DNA of 64,000 nt, from contig CCRI01000010.1 of the NCBI GenBank assembly GCA_000985875.1, positions 62,001-126,000 on the forward strand, given 5' to 3'. Shown here piece by piece: positions 1 through 7,345 of this stretch. The DNA comes from Neorhizobium galegae bv. officinalis. GTDB taxonomy: Bacteria; Pseudomonadota; Alphaproteobacteria; Rhizobiales; Rhizobiaceae. Numbering within the stretch: position 1 is the first letter of the stretch; each line of letters opens with the position of its first letter. The notes under the pieces were generated by a model, which made no database searches, had not been told where the DNA came from, and was given only the letters and a program-made list of their open reading frames with translations. Position numbers and translations under genes: made by a program.

Positions 1-1
1 G

Positions 2-484
2 TTGCTGGTGCTGATCTTCGCGGTCATTCTCGGGGTGTTGCCCTCCGGCGGCCAGGATACATGGGTGCATGGCATCCTGCCGACGATCACCATGAGCATC
101 GGCGGCATCGGCATCCTCGCCCGTTTCTCGCGCAGCGCCATGATCGAGGTGATGGGGCAGCCCTATATCCGCACCGCCTCCGCCAAGGGCCTGAAATGGC
201 CTGACGTGGTCTGGAACCATGCATTGCCGAACGCCGCCGTGCCGATCGTGACGATCGTCGGCTTTATGGTCGGTTCACTGATCGCCGGCGCCGTCGTGGT
301 GGAATCGATCTTCTCGTGGCCGGGCATCGGACGCCTGTTGATCGTCTCGGTCGGCAACCGCGACCTGGCCGTCGTCCAGTGCATCCTGCTGATCATCGCA
401 GCCACCATGGTGGTTTCGAACCTGGTCGTCGACCTGCTCTACGGTTGGCTCGACCCCCGCCTTCGCTCCAACGCGGCGCATTGA
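2..484 (+). CDS. ABC transporter permease, DppB/OppB type (5' partial)
   Basis: This is the C-terminal part of an inner-membrane permease of a dipeptide/oligopeptide-type ABC importer. About 160 residues are visible; family members run to about 310-340, so roughly half is missing beyond the window edge, and the TTG at base 2 is only where the window begins. It holds the binding-protein-dependent transport motif that contacts the ATPase (YIRTASAKGLKWPDVVWNHA, an EAA-loop pattern), the FSWPGIGRL segment typical of DppB, and a DPRLR tail. The next permease begins 11 bases after its stop, so the two are co-transcribed. The substrate is unknown, and the ATPase and binding-protein genes must lie upstream of the window. 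Confidence 0.9.
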   Translation: MLVLIFAVILGVLPSGGQDTWVHGILPTITMSIGGIGILARFSRSAMIEVMGQPYIRTASAKGLKWPDVVWNHALPNAAVPIVTIVGFMVGSLIAGAVVVESIFSWPGIGRLLIVSVGNRDLAVVQCILLIIAATMVVSNLVVDLLYGWLDPRLRSNAAH

Positions 485-495
485 GGACAAGAGAT

Positions 496-1377
496 ATGGC
501 TACGATCAATCTGTCGGAAACCCCGCGGACGCCCGGCTGGTACGCGACCTTCATCACGCGTTTGCGCCGCAACGTGCCGTTCACCGTTGGCCTCGGCATT
601 CTATGGCTGGCGGCCATGGTCGCGGTTGCGATCTTCGCCGACCAGATCCGCCCCTACAACATCACCGCGATGGACCTGTCGAGCCGGCTTTCGCATCCGG
701 GCGCCCTGAAACATCTGCTCGGCACCGATGAACTCGGCCGCGACGTGCTTTCGCGCCTCCTCCAGTCGGTCCGGGTGTCGCTGATCATCGCCTTCGGCGC
801 CACGATCCTGTCGGCGGTGTTCGGCACGGCGCTCGGCTTTGCGGCAGCGCAGTTCCGGGGCGCGGTCGAACATCTCGTGCTGGTGCTTGCAGATTTCCAG
901 GCGGCGCTGCCGTTCCTGATCATGTCGCTCGCCGTGCTCGCCTTCTTCGGCTCCTCGATGGTACTGCTCGTCTGCTTGATGGGGTTCTACGGCTGGGAGC
1001 GTTATGCCCGCATCGCCCGCGGCCTGGCGATCTCAGCGAGCTCGCAGGGGTATGCGGCTTCCGTGGTGCAGCTCGGCGCGACGCCGGCGCGGGTCTATTT
1101 CCACCATATCCTGCCGAATGTCGCCTCGACGCTGATCGTCTCGATGACGCTGACCTTCCCGGAAATCATCCTGATGGAAAGCGGCCTCTCCTTCCTCGGC
1201 CTCGGCGTGCAGCCGCCGGAAACGAGCCTTGGCAACATGGTGGGTTTCGGGCGCGAATACCTGGCCCGCGCGCCGTGGATCATGCTTGCCCCGTCGGTCG
1301 TGATCATGCTGACGACGCTGTCGATCAGCATTGTCGGCGACTGGCTGCGCGACAAGCTCGACCCCACCCTTTCGTAA
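496..1377 (+). CDS. ABC transporter permease, DppC/OppC type
   Basis: This is the second inner-membrane permease of the same importer, 293 residues. I chose the ATG at 496, 11 bases after the preceding stop with a GAGGACAAGAG ribosome site; the longer open frame back to 316 overlaps the upstream gene and reads as shadow. An N-terminal membrane helix (about residues 32-50) is followed by a periplasmic segment containing the DppC hallmark LLGTDELGRDVLSRLL, then five more hydrophobic helices. The EAA loop reads SQGYAASVVQLGATPARVYFHHILPN. FLGLGVQPPETSLGNM and a WLRDKLDP tail are also typical. It is the last gene of its operon in view. Substrate class (peptide, opine or other) cannot be told from the permeases. 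Confidence 0.93.
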   Translation: MATINLSETPRTPGWYATFITRLRRNVPFTVGLGILWLAAMVAVAIFADQIRPYNITAMDLSSRLSHPGALKHLLGTDELGRDVLSRLLQSVRVSLIIAFGATILSAVFGTALGFAAAQFRGAVEHLVLVLADFQAALPFLIMSLAVLAFFGSSMVLLVCLMGFYGWERYARIARGLAISASSQGYAASVVQLGATPARVYFHHILPNVASTLIVSMTLTFPEIILMESGLSFLGLGVQPPETSLGNMVGFGREYLARAPWIMLAPSVVIMLTTLSISIVGDWLRDKLDPTLS

Positions 1378-1751
1378 TCTCGTGGCGGTTCGCGGCAAGG
1401 CCGCCCACCAGTTCCGCCAAGGCGGCTATTGGCGCTGTGGGCAGATTGCAACGGATCGTCAACGATCCCGGGCAAAAACAGCCCAAAAACCGGCTGTTTC
1501 ATAAACTCGCCACTTGAGTTTCTGCGATCATGCGGCTAAATCTCACGCCACCAGGACCGGGCCCCTCTGACAGTTCATGCTTGAGCTGTGATGTCGGACT
1601 GGATTAATCCAACTTGGGTGCCTGGTGTTCGTGGAAATCATGTGACGACAACGGCGGTGACCTACGACAGGCGGAAATGCAGGTCGTGAGCGTCTCAAGT
1701 TCGTCTCGGTCCACTCGCGGGCACTCCCGCCTTTGAGAGATTGGGTGCCAA
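1378..1751. other. Non-coding gap between ABC operon and terC
   Basis: I see no convincing gene in these 374 bases. Two small hairpins lie downstream of the ABC operon: AAACAGCC at 1476-1483 with GGCTGTTT at 1492-1499, and AAACTC at 1503-1508 with GAGTTT at 1516-1521. The first could act as the operon terminator. The remainder is the upstream and leader region of the TerC gene, whose folded 3' end is listed separately. Confidence 0.6.
1693..1738 (+). promoter_or_regulatory. Folded leader in front of terC
   Basis: A nested inverted repeat lies immediately before the terC start. The inner stem is GCGGG (1717-1721), loop CACT, CCCGC (1726-1730). The outer arms are TCTCAAG (1693-1699) and CTTTGAGA (1731-1738), complementary with one bulged T. 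The 3' arm runs into the GAGAGA ribosome site at 1735-1740, so folding could mask translation initiation. TerC/YjbE genes in many bacteria follow manganese riboswitches, but I do not recognise the conserved yybP-ykoY loop sequences here, so only the structure is claimed. Confidence 0.4.
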
Positions 1752-2405
1752 ATGATGGAATTCTTTACGCCGGAGGCATTGTCCGCCCTCCTGCAGGTTA
1801 TCATGATCGACCTCGTGCTGGCCGGCGACAATGCGATCGTCATCGGCCTTGCCGCTGCCGGCCTGCCGAAGGAACAGCGGTCCAAAGCCATTCTGGTCGG
1901 CATCATCGCAGCGACCGTGCTGCGTATCGGTTTCGCGCTTGCCACCACCCAGCTCCTGCAGGTCGTCGGCCTGCTGCTGGCCGGCGGTGTTCTGCTTCTC
2001 TGGGTCTGCTGGAAGATGTGGCGCGAGTTGCGCACCCCCCATCAGCATGAGGACGAAGCCAACGAGGCGCTGCAGGATACAGACCTCAATGCCGACGGTA
2101 CGGTCGCGGGCGGTGCGCCGCGCAAGACTTTCTCCCAGGCTGCCTGGCAGATCGTCATTGCCGACGTCTCCATGTCGCTCGACAACGTGCTTGCCGTTGC
2201 GGGTGCTGCCCATGAACATCCAGAAGTCCTGATCTTCGGCCTGGTCCTCTCGATCGCGCTGATGGGTATCGCCGCAAGCTTCATTGCCCGCCTGCTCAAC
2301 AAGCATCGCTGGATTGCCTATGTCGGTCTGGCCGTCATCCTTTACGTGGCGCTCGAGATGATCTGGCGCGGCTATCACGAAATTGCGCCCTATATCGCCG
2401 GGTAA
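1752..2405 (+). CDS. TerC/YjbE family integral membrane protein
   Basis: A 217-residue polytopic inner-membrane protein of the TerC family. The family signature is clear: the first helix carries a charged motif (LVLAGDNAIVIGLAAAGL, about residues 22-39), and its counterpart in the second half reads VSMSLDNVLAVAGAA. Those acidic membrane residues are thought to handle metal ions; YjbE-type members have been linked to manganese efflux or metalation of exported proteins. A hydrophilic linker of about 35 residues (near 95-130) separates two groups of helices. There are two possible ATG starts, 1752 and 1755; the ribosome site GAGAGA fits either. The gene appears monocistronic, with a folded leader and a strong terminator. 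The metal specificity is inferred from the family only. Confidence 0.9.
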   Translation: MMEFFTPEALSALLQVIMIDLVLAGDNAIVIGLAAAGLPKEQRSKAILVGIIAATVLRIGFALATTQLLQVVGLLLAGGVLLLWVCWKMWRELRTPHQHEDEANEALQDTDLNADGTVAGGAPRKTFSQAAWQIVIADVSMSLDNVLAVAGAAHEHPEVLIFGLVLSIALMGIAASFIARLLNKHRWIAYVGLAVILYVALEMIWRGYHEIAPYIAG

Positions 2406-2412
2406 TGTCTTC

Positions 2413-2443
2413 CGGCGCGGCGGTCCTGCCGCCGCGCCGTTTT
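2413..2443 (+). terminator. Rho-independent terminator of terC
   Basis: An 11-bp perfect GC stem (2413-2423 with 2429-2439, loop TCCTG) is followed by TTTTCTT. It starts 7 bases after the terC stop and isolates it from the catabolic operon downstream. Confidence 0.85.
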
Positions 2444-2685
2444 CTTCGGGCCTTTAGCGTCCTGTCTTCGCTCGCCATTTGCCGGGCTGCTTTTCCTGAT
2501 CTCAACCAAAACTTATGCCGCGTCAGCAGAACCTATTCGTCAGGCTGCCGATCTGCTTTTATGTCTTCATGCCAAGCTGCGGCGCCCATGCGCCGGCCGT
2601 GTTGGGGTGGAGGACGCGGGCTCGATTTTTGGAGGAGAATGCGCCTGTCCGCCGGGCGCGATAGATCGACCATCTAGGAAAAGCC

Positions 2686-3642
2686 ATGACCGAACCCTGT
2701 TATGATGTCGCCCACCTGGGCCACGTCGAGCTTTATTCAGATCGTTTCGACGAATCGCTCGACTTCTTCACCCGCGTCTACGGGCTGACCGAAAGCGGCC
2801 GCGACGGGGACAGCGTCTATCTGCGCGCCTATGACGACTACGAATTTCACACGCTGAAGCTCACCAGGCATCACACCACCGGTGTTGGCCATATCGCCTA
2901 CCGCACCTCGTCGGCGGAGGCGCTGGAGCGCCGGGTCAAGGTAATCGAGGAAAAGGGCTGGGGCGTCGGCTGGACGGAAGGCGACCTCGGCCACGGCCGC
3001 GCTTACCAGTTCAAGAGCCCGGACGGTCATCTGTTCGAGCTTTACTGGGACACCAGGGAATATGTGGCGCCGCCGGAAGAAAAACCGGCGCTGAAGAATA
3101 TCGCCCAGCGTTACCATGGCCGCGGCGCTTGCCCGCGCCGCCTCGACCACGTCAACCTGCTCGCTGCCGATGTCAGCCTGATCCGCGAGTTCATGACCAC
3201 GGCGCTGGGCAGCCGGGTCACCGAAATGATCCGGCTCGACAACGGCCGTCTCGGCGGCTGCTGGTTCACCATCAACAACAAGACCTATGACCTTGCCTGC
3301 TCCGAGGACCATACCGGTTCGCATGGTCGTTTCCACCACGTCACCTATGCCTGCGACCAGCGCGAGGACATCCTGCGCGCCGCCGACATCTTCCTGGAAA
3401 ACGGCGTGCACATCGAATCCGGACCGCACAAGCATGCGATCCAGGGCACGTTCTTCCTTTATGTCTGGGAGCCCGCCGGCAACCGCGTCGAGCTCGCCAA
3501 TGCAGGCGCCCGCCTGATCCTTCGTCCCGATTGGAAGCCGGTCGTCTGGACCGAAGCCGACCGCAAGAAGGGCCAGGCCTGGGGCATGAAGACGATCGAA
3601 ACCTTCCACACGCACGGCACGCCGCCGGTTGCGCACAAGTAA
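2686..3642 (+). CDS. Type I (VOC-fold) extradiol ring-cleavage dioxygenase
   Basis: A 318-residue protein with two vicinal-oxygen-chelate modules (about residues 7-125 and 150-275), the architecture of catechol 2,3-dioxygenase and homoprotocatechuate 2,3-dioxygenase. The C-terminal module keeps the expected 2-His-1-Glu iron site: H155 in RLDHVN, H218 in FHHVTY and E269 in GNRVEL. It also has the family tail pattern YVWEPAGNRVE with Y259. Such enzymes open a catecholic ring next to the hydroxyls using Fe(II) and O2. The start is set by AGGAA five bases upstream. It heads the galB-galC-galD operon (14 bases to galB), so the likely product is 4-oxalomesaconate or its methyl ester, from gallate, 3-O-methylgallate or protocatechuate. 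That substrate is inferred from neighbours; known gallate and protocatechuate 4,5-dioxygenases belong to an unrelated fold. Confidence 0.85.
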   Translation: MTEPCYDVAHLGHVELYSDRFDESLDFFTRVYGLTESGRDGDSVYLRAYDDYEFHTLKLTRHHTTGVGHIAYRTSSAEALERRVKVIEEKGWGVGWTEGDLGHGRAYQFKSPDGHLFELYWDTREYVAPPEEKPALKNIAQRYHGRGACPRRLDHVNLLAADVSLIREFMTTALGSRVTEMIRLDNGRLGGCWFTINNKTYDLACSEDHTGSHGRFHHVTYACDQREDILRAADIFLENGVHIESGPHKHAIQGTFFLYVWEPAGNRVELANAGARLILRPDWKPVVWTEADRKKGQAWGMKTIETFHTHGTPPVAHK

Positions 3643-3657
3643 GTCAAGAGGCATCCC

Positions 3658-4386
3658 ATGGCAAAGACAGCATTGGTCATCAGCGCCCATTCGGCGGATT
3701 TCGTCTGGCGTTGCGGCGGCGCGATCGCGCTTCATGAGGAGAAGGGCTATGACGTCACCGTCGTCTGCCTGTCCTATGGCGAGCGCGGCGAAAGTGCCAA
3801 GCTCTGGAAGAACCCGGGCATGACGCTCGAAAAGGTGAAGACCGAGCGCCGCAGGGAAGCGGAAAATGCGGCACGGGCGCTCGATGTCACCGACATCCAG
3901 TTCTTCGATCTTGGCGATTATCCGCTGGTCGTCGATCAGGACGCCAAGTTCAAGCTGGTCGACGTGATCCGCAAGGTTCAGCCGGAATTCATGCTCTCCC
4001 ACTCCAAGTGGGACCCTTACAATACCGACCACATGTACGCGACGCAGGTGGCGATCGAGGCGCGCATGATCGCCCAGGCCTGGGGCCACAATCCGGGCGA
4101 AAAGATCCTTGGCGCGCCGCAGCTCTATCTGTTCGAGCCGCACCAGACCGAACAGATGGAATGGAAGCCGGACGTCTTTCTCGACATCTCTCCCGTCTGG
4201 GAAAAGAAGTGGGCGGCCATCCAGTGCATGGAAGGCCAGGAGCACCTCTGGGATTTCTACAAGAACGTCGCCGAAAACCGTGGCAACCACTTCATGCGCA
4301 ATTCCGGTGGCCAGGCCAGCGGACGCAAGTCGACCCATGCGGAAGGCTTCCAGTCCGTCTTCCCACGCACCGTCGACGAACTGTGA
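3658..4386 (+). CDS. galB: 4-oxalomesaconate hydratase, GalB type (PIG-L fold)
   Basis: A 242-residue cytoplasmic, zinc-dependent enzyme that adds water to 4-oxalomesaconate to give 4-carboxy-4-hydroxy-2-oxoadipate in the gallate/protocatechuate 4,5-cleavage route. It has the PIG-L/LmbE fold, but the usual AHPDD metal motif is AHSADF (H11, D14), exactly the form I recall for Pseudomonas putida GalB. Further matching stretches are SYGERGESAKLW, FFDLGDYPL, QPEFMLSHSKWDPYNTDH and QCMEGQEHLWDFY. Length equals the GalB family. The start at 3658 is unambiguous. It lies 15 bases after the dioxygenase and 16 before the aldolase, so one transcript is expected. Automatic pipelines tend to call it a deacetylase; context and sequence favour the hydratase strongly. 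Confidence 0.93.
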   Translation: MAKTALVISAHSADFVWRCGGAIALHEEKGYDVTVVCLSYGERGESAKLWKNPGMTLEKVKTERRREAENAARALDVTDIQFFDLGDYPLVVDQDAKFKLVDVIRKVQPEFMLSHSKWDPYNTDHMYATQVAIEARMIAQAWGHNPGEKILGAPQLYLFEPHQTEQMEWKPDVFLDISPVWEKKWAAIQCMEGQEHLWDFYKNVAENRGNHFMRNSGGQASGRKSTHAEGFQSVFPRTVDEL

Positions 4387-4402
4387 TGGGGGATGAGCTC
4401 TG

Positions 4403-5074
4403 ATGTCGGTCGTCGTCCAGAATATCGAGCGCGCGGACCAGTCGGTCATCGACCGGCTGGCCGCCTGCGGCGTCGCCACGGTGCATGAGGCGCAGGGCCG
4501 CAAGGGCCTGCTTGCCAGCTACATGCGGCCGATCTATCCGGGTGCGCGCCTTGCTGCGAGCGCCGTCACGATCTCCGCACCTCCGGGCGACAACTGGATG
4601 CTGCATGTGGCGATCGAGCAGTTGAAGGCCGGCGATATCTTGCTGCTCGCTCCGACCAGCCCCTGCGAAGACGGTTATTTCGGCGATCTGCTTGCCACCT
4701 CCGCCCAGGCGCGCGGCTGCAAGGGCCTGATCATCGATGCGGGCGTGCGCGACGTGGTCGATCTCACCGAGATGAAGTTTCCGGTCTGGTCGAAGGCGGT
4801 CTATGCCCAGGGTACGGTCAAGGAAACCCTCGGCTCCGTCAACGTTCCGGTCGTCTGCGCCGGAGCCTATGTTCGCCCCGGCGACGTGATCGTTGCCGAT
4901 GACGACGGTGTCTGCGTGGTTGCCCGCGAGGAAGCGGAAGCGGTTGCCAAGAAGGCGGAAGCCCGGGTCGTGGCGGAAGAGGACAAGCGCAAGCGGCTCG
5001 CCGCCGGCGAACTTGGCCTCGATATCTACAACATGCGCGGCAAGCTCGCCGAAAAAGGCTTGAAGTATATTTGA
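4403..5074 (+). CDS. galC: 4-carboxy-4-hydroxy-2-oxoadipate aldolase
   Basis: A 223-residue class II (divalent-metal) pyruvate aldolase of the LigK/GalC/ProA family, also related to RraA. It splits 4-carboxy-4-hydroxy-2-oxoadipate into pyruvate and oxaloacetate, and such enzymes often also decarboxylate oxaloacetate. Diagnostic stretches are [14 protein letters not shown] near the N-terminus, [15 protein letters not shown], the metal/substrate loop [12 protein letters not shown] (about 112-123), and [17 protein letters not shown]. The start at 4403 lies 16 bases after galB, preceded by GGGGGATGAG. This is the terminal step of the pathway encoded by the operon. A long palindromic repeat separates it from galD. 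ligK is an equally valid name. Confidence 0.93.
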   Translation: MSVVVQNIERADQSVIDRLAACGVATVHEAQGRKGLLASYMRPIYPGARLAASAVTISAPPGDNWMLHVAIEQLKAGDILLLAPTSPCEDGYFGDLLATSAQARGCKGLIIDAGVRDVVDLTEMKFPVWSKAVYAQGTVKETLGSVNVPVVCAGAYVRPGDVIVADDDGVCVVAREEAEAVAKKAEARVVAEEDKRKRLAAGELGLDIYNMRGKLAEKGLKYI

Positions 5075-5087
5075 GCAGTGCGTTCGG

Positions 5088-5166
5088 ACGTCATCCTCGG
5101 GCTTGTCCCGAGGATCCATCCACATCGGCCGTTTGCAGATCCTCGGGACAAGCCCGAGGATGACGT
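5088..5166. repeat. Intergenic palindromic repeat (29-bp perfect arms)
   Basis: Two perfectly complementary 29-base arms, 5088-5116 and 5138-5166, enclose a 21-base loop. Each arm also contains its own smaller hairpin (CCTCGGG-CTTGT-CCCGAGG). This is the look of the dispersed palindromes common between rhizobial genes. It sits inside the operon between galC and galD, where it could stabilise or cut the mRNA. The last bases of the right arm lie 55 bases before the galD start. Confidence 0.9.
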
Positions 5167-5220
5167 TGAGTGGCGAAAGTTGCTTCTCCTTTTCCTGTGG
5201 GGAGAAGTGGGAGATTGATC

Positions 5221-6276
5221 ATGAGTGACATTGATACCGGCGTGCGCTGCATGTGGATGCGTGGCGGCACCTCCAAGGGAGGCTATTTCCTCGCCTCGGA
5301 CCTGCCGGCCGACCGTGACAATTTCCTGCTGCGGGTGATGGGATCGCCCGATCCCCGCCAGATCGACGGCATGGGCGGCGCCCATCCGCTCACCTCCAAG
5401 GTGGCAGTGGTCCGGAAGTCGGAGCGGGAAGGGGTCGATATCGACTATCTTTTCCTGCAGGTTTTCGTCGACCAGCCGATCGTCACCGACGCGCAGAACT
5501 GCGGCAATATCCTTGCCGGCATCGGGCCTTTCGCCATCGAGCGCGGGCTGGTGCCAGTGAAAGGCGAAAAGACCGAAGTCTCGATCTTCATGGAAAACAC
5601 CGGGCAGATCGCCATTGCGACGATCGAAACGCCCGGCGGCCAGGTGACCTACAAGGGCGATGCCCGGATCGACGGCGTGCCGGGCACGTCCGCGCCGGTG
5701 CCGATCGTATTCGCGGATACGGCCGGTTCCTCCTGCGGCGCGCTGCTGCCGACCGGAAACGCGGTCGACGTGATCGATGGTATCGCCTGCACGCTGATCG
5801 ACAACGGCATGCCCTGCGTCGTCATGCGCGGCGACGTGCTCGGCATTACAGGTTCGGAAAGCCCGAAGGATCTCGAAGCGAACCAGGAACTGCGCGCCAA
5901 GCTGGAGGCTATCCGGCTGAAGGCCGGGCCGATGATGAATCTCGGTGACGTTACCAAGAAATCCGTGCCGAAGATGACCATGGTCTCAGGCCCGAGGGCG
6001 GGCGGGGCGATCTCGACTAGGACTTTCATCCCGCATACGTGCCACGACGCGATCGGCGTGCTCGGCGCGGTCAGCGTTGCGACCGCCTGCCTTCTGCCGG
6101 AAGGTCCGGCATCTGAGCTGGCCGTCATTCCGGACGGCGACGAGAAGCTGCTGTCGATCGAGCATCCGACCGGTGAGATGAGCGTCATCGCCACGATGAA
6201 GGACGGCGAGGTCTATCGTGCGGCGGTGCTGCGCACGGCGCGCAAGCTTTTCGACGGCGTGGTTTTCGGCGACTGA
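5221..6276 (+). CDS. galD: 4-oxalomesaconate tautomerase, GalD type (PrpF family)
   Basis: A 351-residue isomerase of the PrpF/diaminopimelate-epimerase fold. In the gallate pathway GalD converts the keto and enol forms of 4-oxalomesaconate so that GalB can hydrate the product. Visible family marks are the N-terminal CMWMRGGTSKGGYF, DGMGGAHPLTSKVAVV, the catalytic cysteine loop DAQNCGNILAGIGPFA (C94), and GAGSSC-like FADTAGSSCGALLPTG, with TFIPHTCHDAIGVLGAV near the C-terminus. The open frame reaches 51 bases further upstream into the palindrome; I chose ATG 5221 because GGGAGATTG precedes it and MSDIDTGVRCMWMR matches the family start. It is the fourth gene of the operon, 15 bases before the dehydrogenase. 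Confidence 0.92.
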   Translation: MSDIDTGVRCMWMRGGTSKGGYFLASDLPADRDNFLLRVMGSPDPRQIDGMGGAHPLTSKVAVVRKSEREGVDIDYLFLQVFVDQPIVTDAQNCGNILAGIGPFAIERGLVPVKGEKTEVSIFMENTGQIAIATIETPGGQVTYKGDARIDGVPGTSAPVPIVFADTAGSSCGALLPTGNAVDVIDGIACTLIDNGMPCVVMRGDVLGITGSESPKDLEANQELRAKLEAIRLKAGPMMNLGDVTKKSVPKMTMVSGPRAGGAISTRTFIPHTCHDAIGVLGAVSVATACLLPEGPASELAVIPDGDEKLLSIEHPTGEMSVIATMKDGEVYRAAVLRTARKLFDGVVFGD

Positions 6277-6291
6277 GAGTAGGATACGGGC

Positions 6292-7164
6292 ATGAGGATA
6301 GCATTTCTGGGGTTTGGCGAAGCGGCACGCGCCTTTCACGACAGCCTCGTTCCGAAGCTCGAGAATGGCGAATTCCGTGCCTATGACCTGCTGCTCGACA
6401 ATGCCGCCAAGGCGGGCGAGATGCAGGCGGCGATGACAAGCCGCGGCGTCAGGCCGGAAGCCTCGCCTGCGGGCCTTGCCGACGCGGAGTGGATCTTCAG
6501 CGCGGTCACGGCTGACCAGAGCCTCACAGCCGCCCAGTCGATCGCCCCGCATCTCGGCCAGGGCGCACTGCTGATCGACATCAATTCCGTTTCCCCCGGC
6601 CGCAAGCGCGAGACTGCCGCGCTGATCAACGAGACCGGCGCCGACTATCTCGACATGGCCGTCATGGCCCCGGTCCATCCGAAGGGCCATGCGACCCCGG
6701 TTCTGATCGCCGGCAAGAGCGCCGCCGAGCTTCTGGAACGTTTTCGTGGTTTCGGCTTCAGCGCCGATGTCGCCGGAGAAGCAGTCGGCTCCGCGACAGC
6801 CATCAAGATGGTGCGCTCCGTGTTCGTGAAGGGTCTGGAAGCGATCACCGTCGAGGCGCTTCTTGCAGCGGAGGCCTCGGGCTGTTTCGAGGAGATCCTG
6901 GCCTCGCTCTCCCAGAGCTTTCCCGGTCTCGACTGGTCGAAATTCCCGGATTACCAGTTCGAGCGCACCACCCGGCACGGCCGCCGCCGGGCTGCCGAGA
7001 TGCGGGAAAGCGGCGTCACGCTGGATGCGCTGGGGCTGAACGGCGGGCTTGCCCGCGAGATTGCCGCCATCCAGGACGAGATGGCGGCGAGCGGCGTAAA
7101 GCCGGCCGGCGATCTCCGGGAAACCGTTGCGCGGGTCCTTTCGGCTCGGCGTCAGGGCAAATAA
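6292..7164 (+). CDS. NAD(P)-dependent dehydrogenase, 6PGDH-like with DUF1932
   Basis: A 290-residue two-domain protein. The N-terminal Rossmann domain opens with IAFLGFGEAARAF (a GxGxxA nucleotide-binding loop at residues 7-12) and continues with LIDINSVSPGRKRETAALI and DMAVMAPVHPKGHATPVLIAG, as in the 3-hydroxyisobutyrate/6-phosphogluconate dehydrogenase superfamily. The C-terminal helical part (about 190-265) looks like DUF1932, including TAIKMVRSVFVKGLEAI with the lysine that is catalytic in relatives. It closes the galBCD operon. No step from 4-oxalomesaconate to pyruvate and oxaloacetate needs a dehydrogenase, so its substrate is open: perhaps a side intermediate such as the hemiacetal formed by 4,5-cleavage of protocatechuate, or a hydroxyacid produced upstream. 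The enzyme class is firm, the reaction is not. Confidence 0.8.
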   Translation: MRIAFLGFGEAARAFHDSLVPKLENGEFRAYDLLLDNAAKAGEMQAAMTSRGVRPEASPAGLADAEWIFSAVTADQSLTAAQSIAPHLGQGALLIDINSVSPGRKRETAALINETGADYLDMAVMAPVHPKGHATPVLIAGKSAAELLERFRGFGFSADVAGEAVGSATAIKMVRSVFVKGLEAITVEALLAAEASGCFEEILASLSQSFPGLDWSKFPDYQFERTTRHGRRRAAEMRESGVTLDALGLNGGLAREIAAIQDEMAASGVKPAGDLRETVARVLSARRQGK

Positions 7165-7187
7165 GCTCGCCTCTTCAGCGCGTTGCC

Positions 7188-7197
7188 TTGTATACGC
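7188..7197. promoter_or_regulatory. Candidate GntR operator (distal site)
   Basis: TTGTATACGC, sharing the GTATAC core with the site at 7249 and with the perfect palindrome before ligM. It lies in the 181-base gap upstream of the GntR gene. FCD-subfamily GntR proteins commonly bind TTGTATACAA-like sites. Confidence 0.5.
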
Positions 7198-7248
7198 GCC
7201 ATGCTTTTCCGCTTCAGGCTCCGACCGCCGTCCACAGCCTCAGCCCCC

Positions 7249-7256
7249 TGTATACA
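7249..7256. promoter_or_regulatory. Candidate GntR operator (proximal site)
   Basis: TGTATACA palindrome followed by TGAG, about 90 bases before the chosen GntR start and 61 bases downstream of the first GTATAC copy. Its flanks match one side of the perfect palindrome before ligM (GTATACATGA). Fits autoregulation. Confidence 0.55.
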
Positions 7257-7345
7257 TGAGGCTTGGCCAATCCATCGGATATGGCTAAGATTTGCCGATC
7301 GACAGGCCGAGGTTGCGCCGGCTTGTCTCAGGCAAAGGTGCGGAT

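Noticed and set aside
1604..1751. A standard yybP-ykoY manganese riboswitch before terC
   Set aside because: The conserved loop sequences of that class could not be found. Only the secondary structure next to the ribosome site is reported.
2405..2677. A 90-codon frame between terC and the dioxygenase gene
   Set aside because: It overlaps the terC stop and reads through a strong terminator; composition is not convincing.
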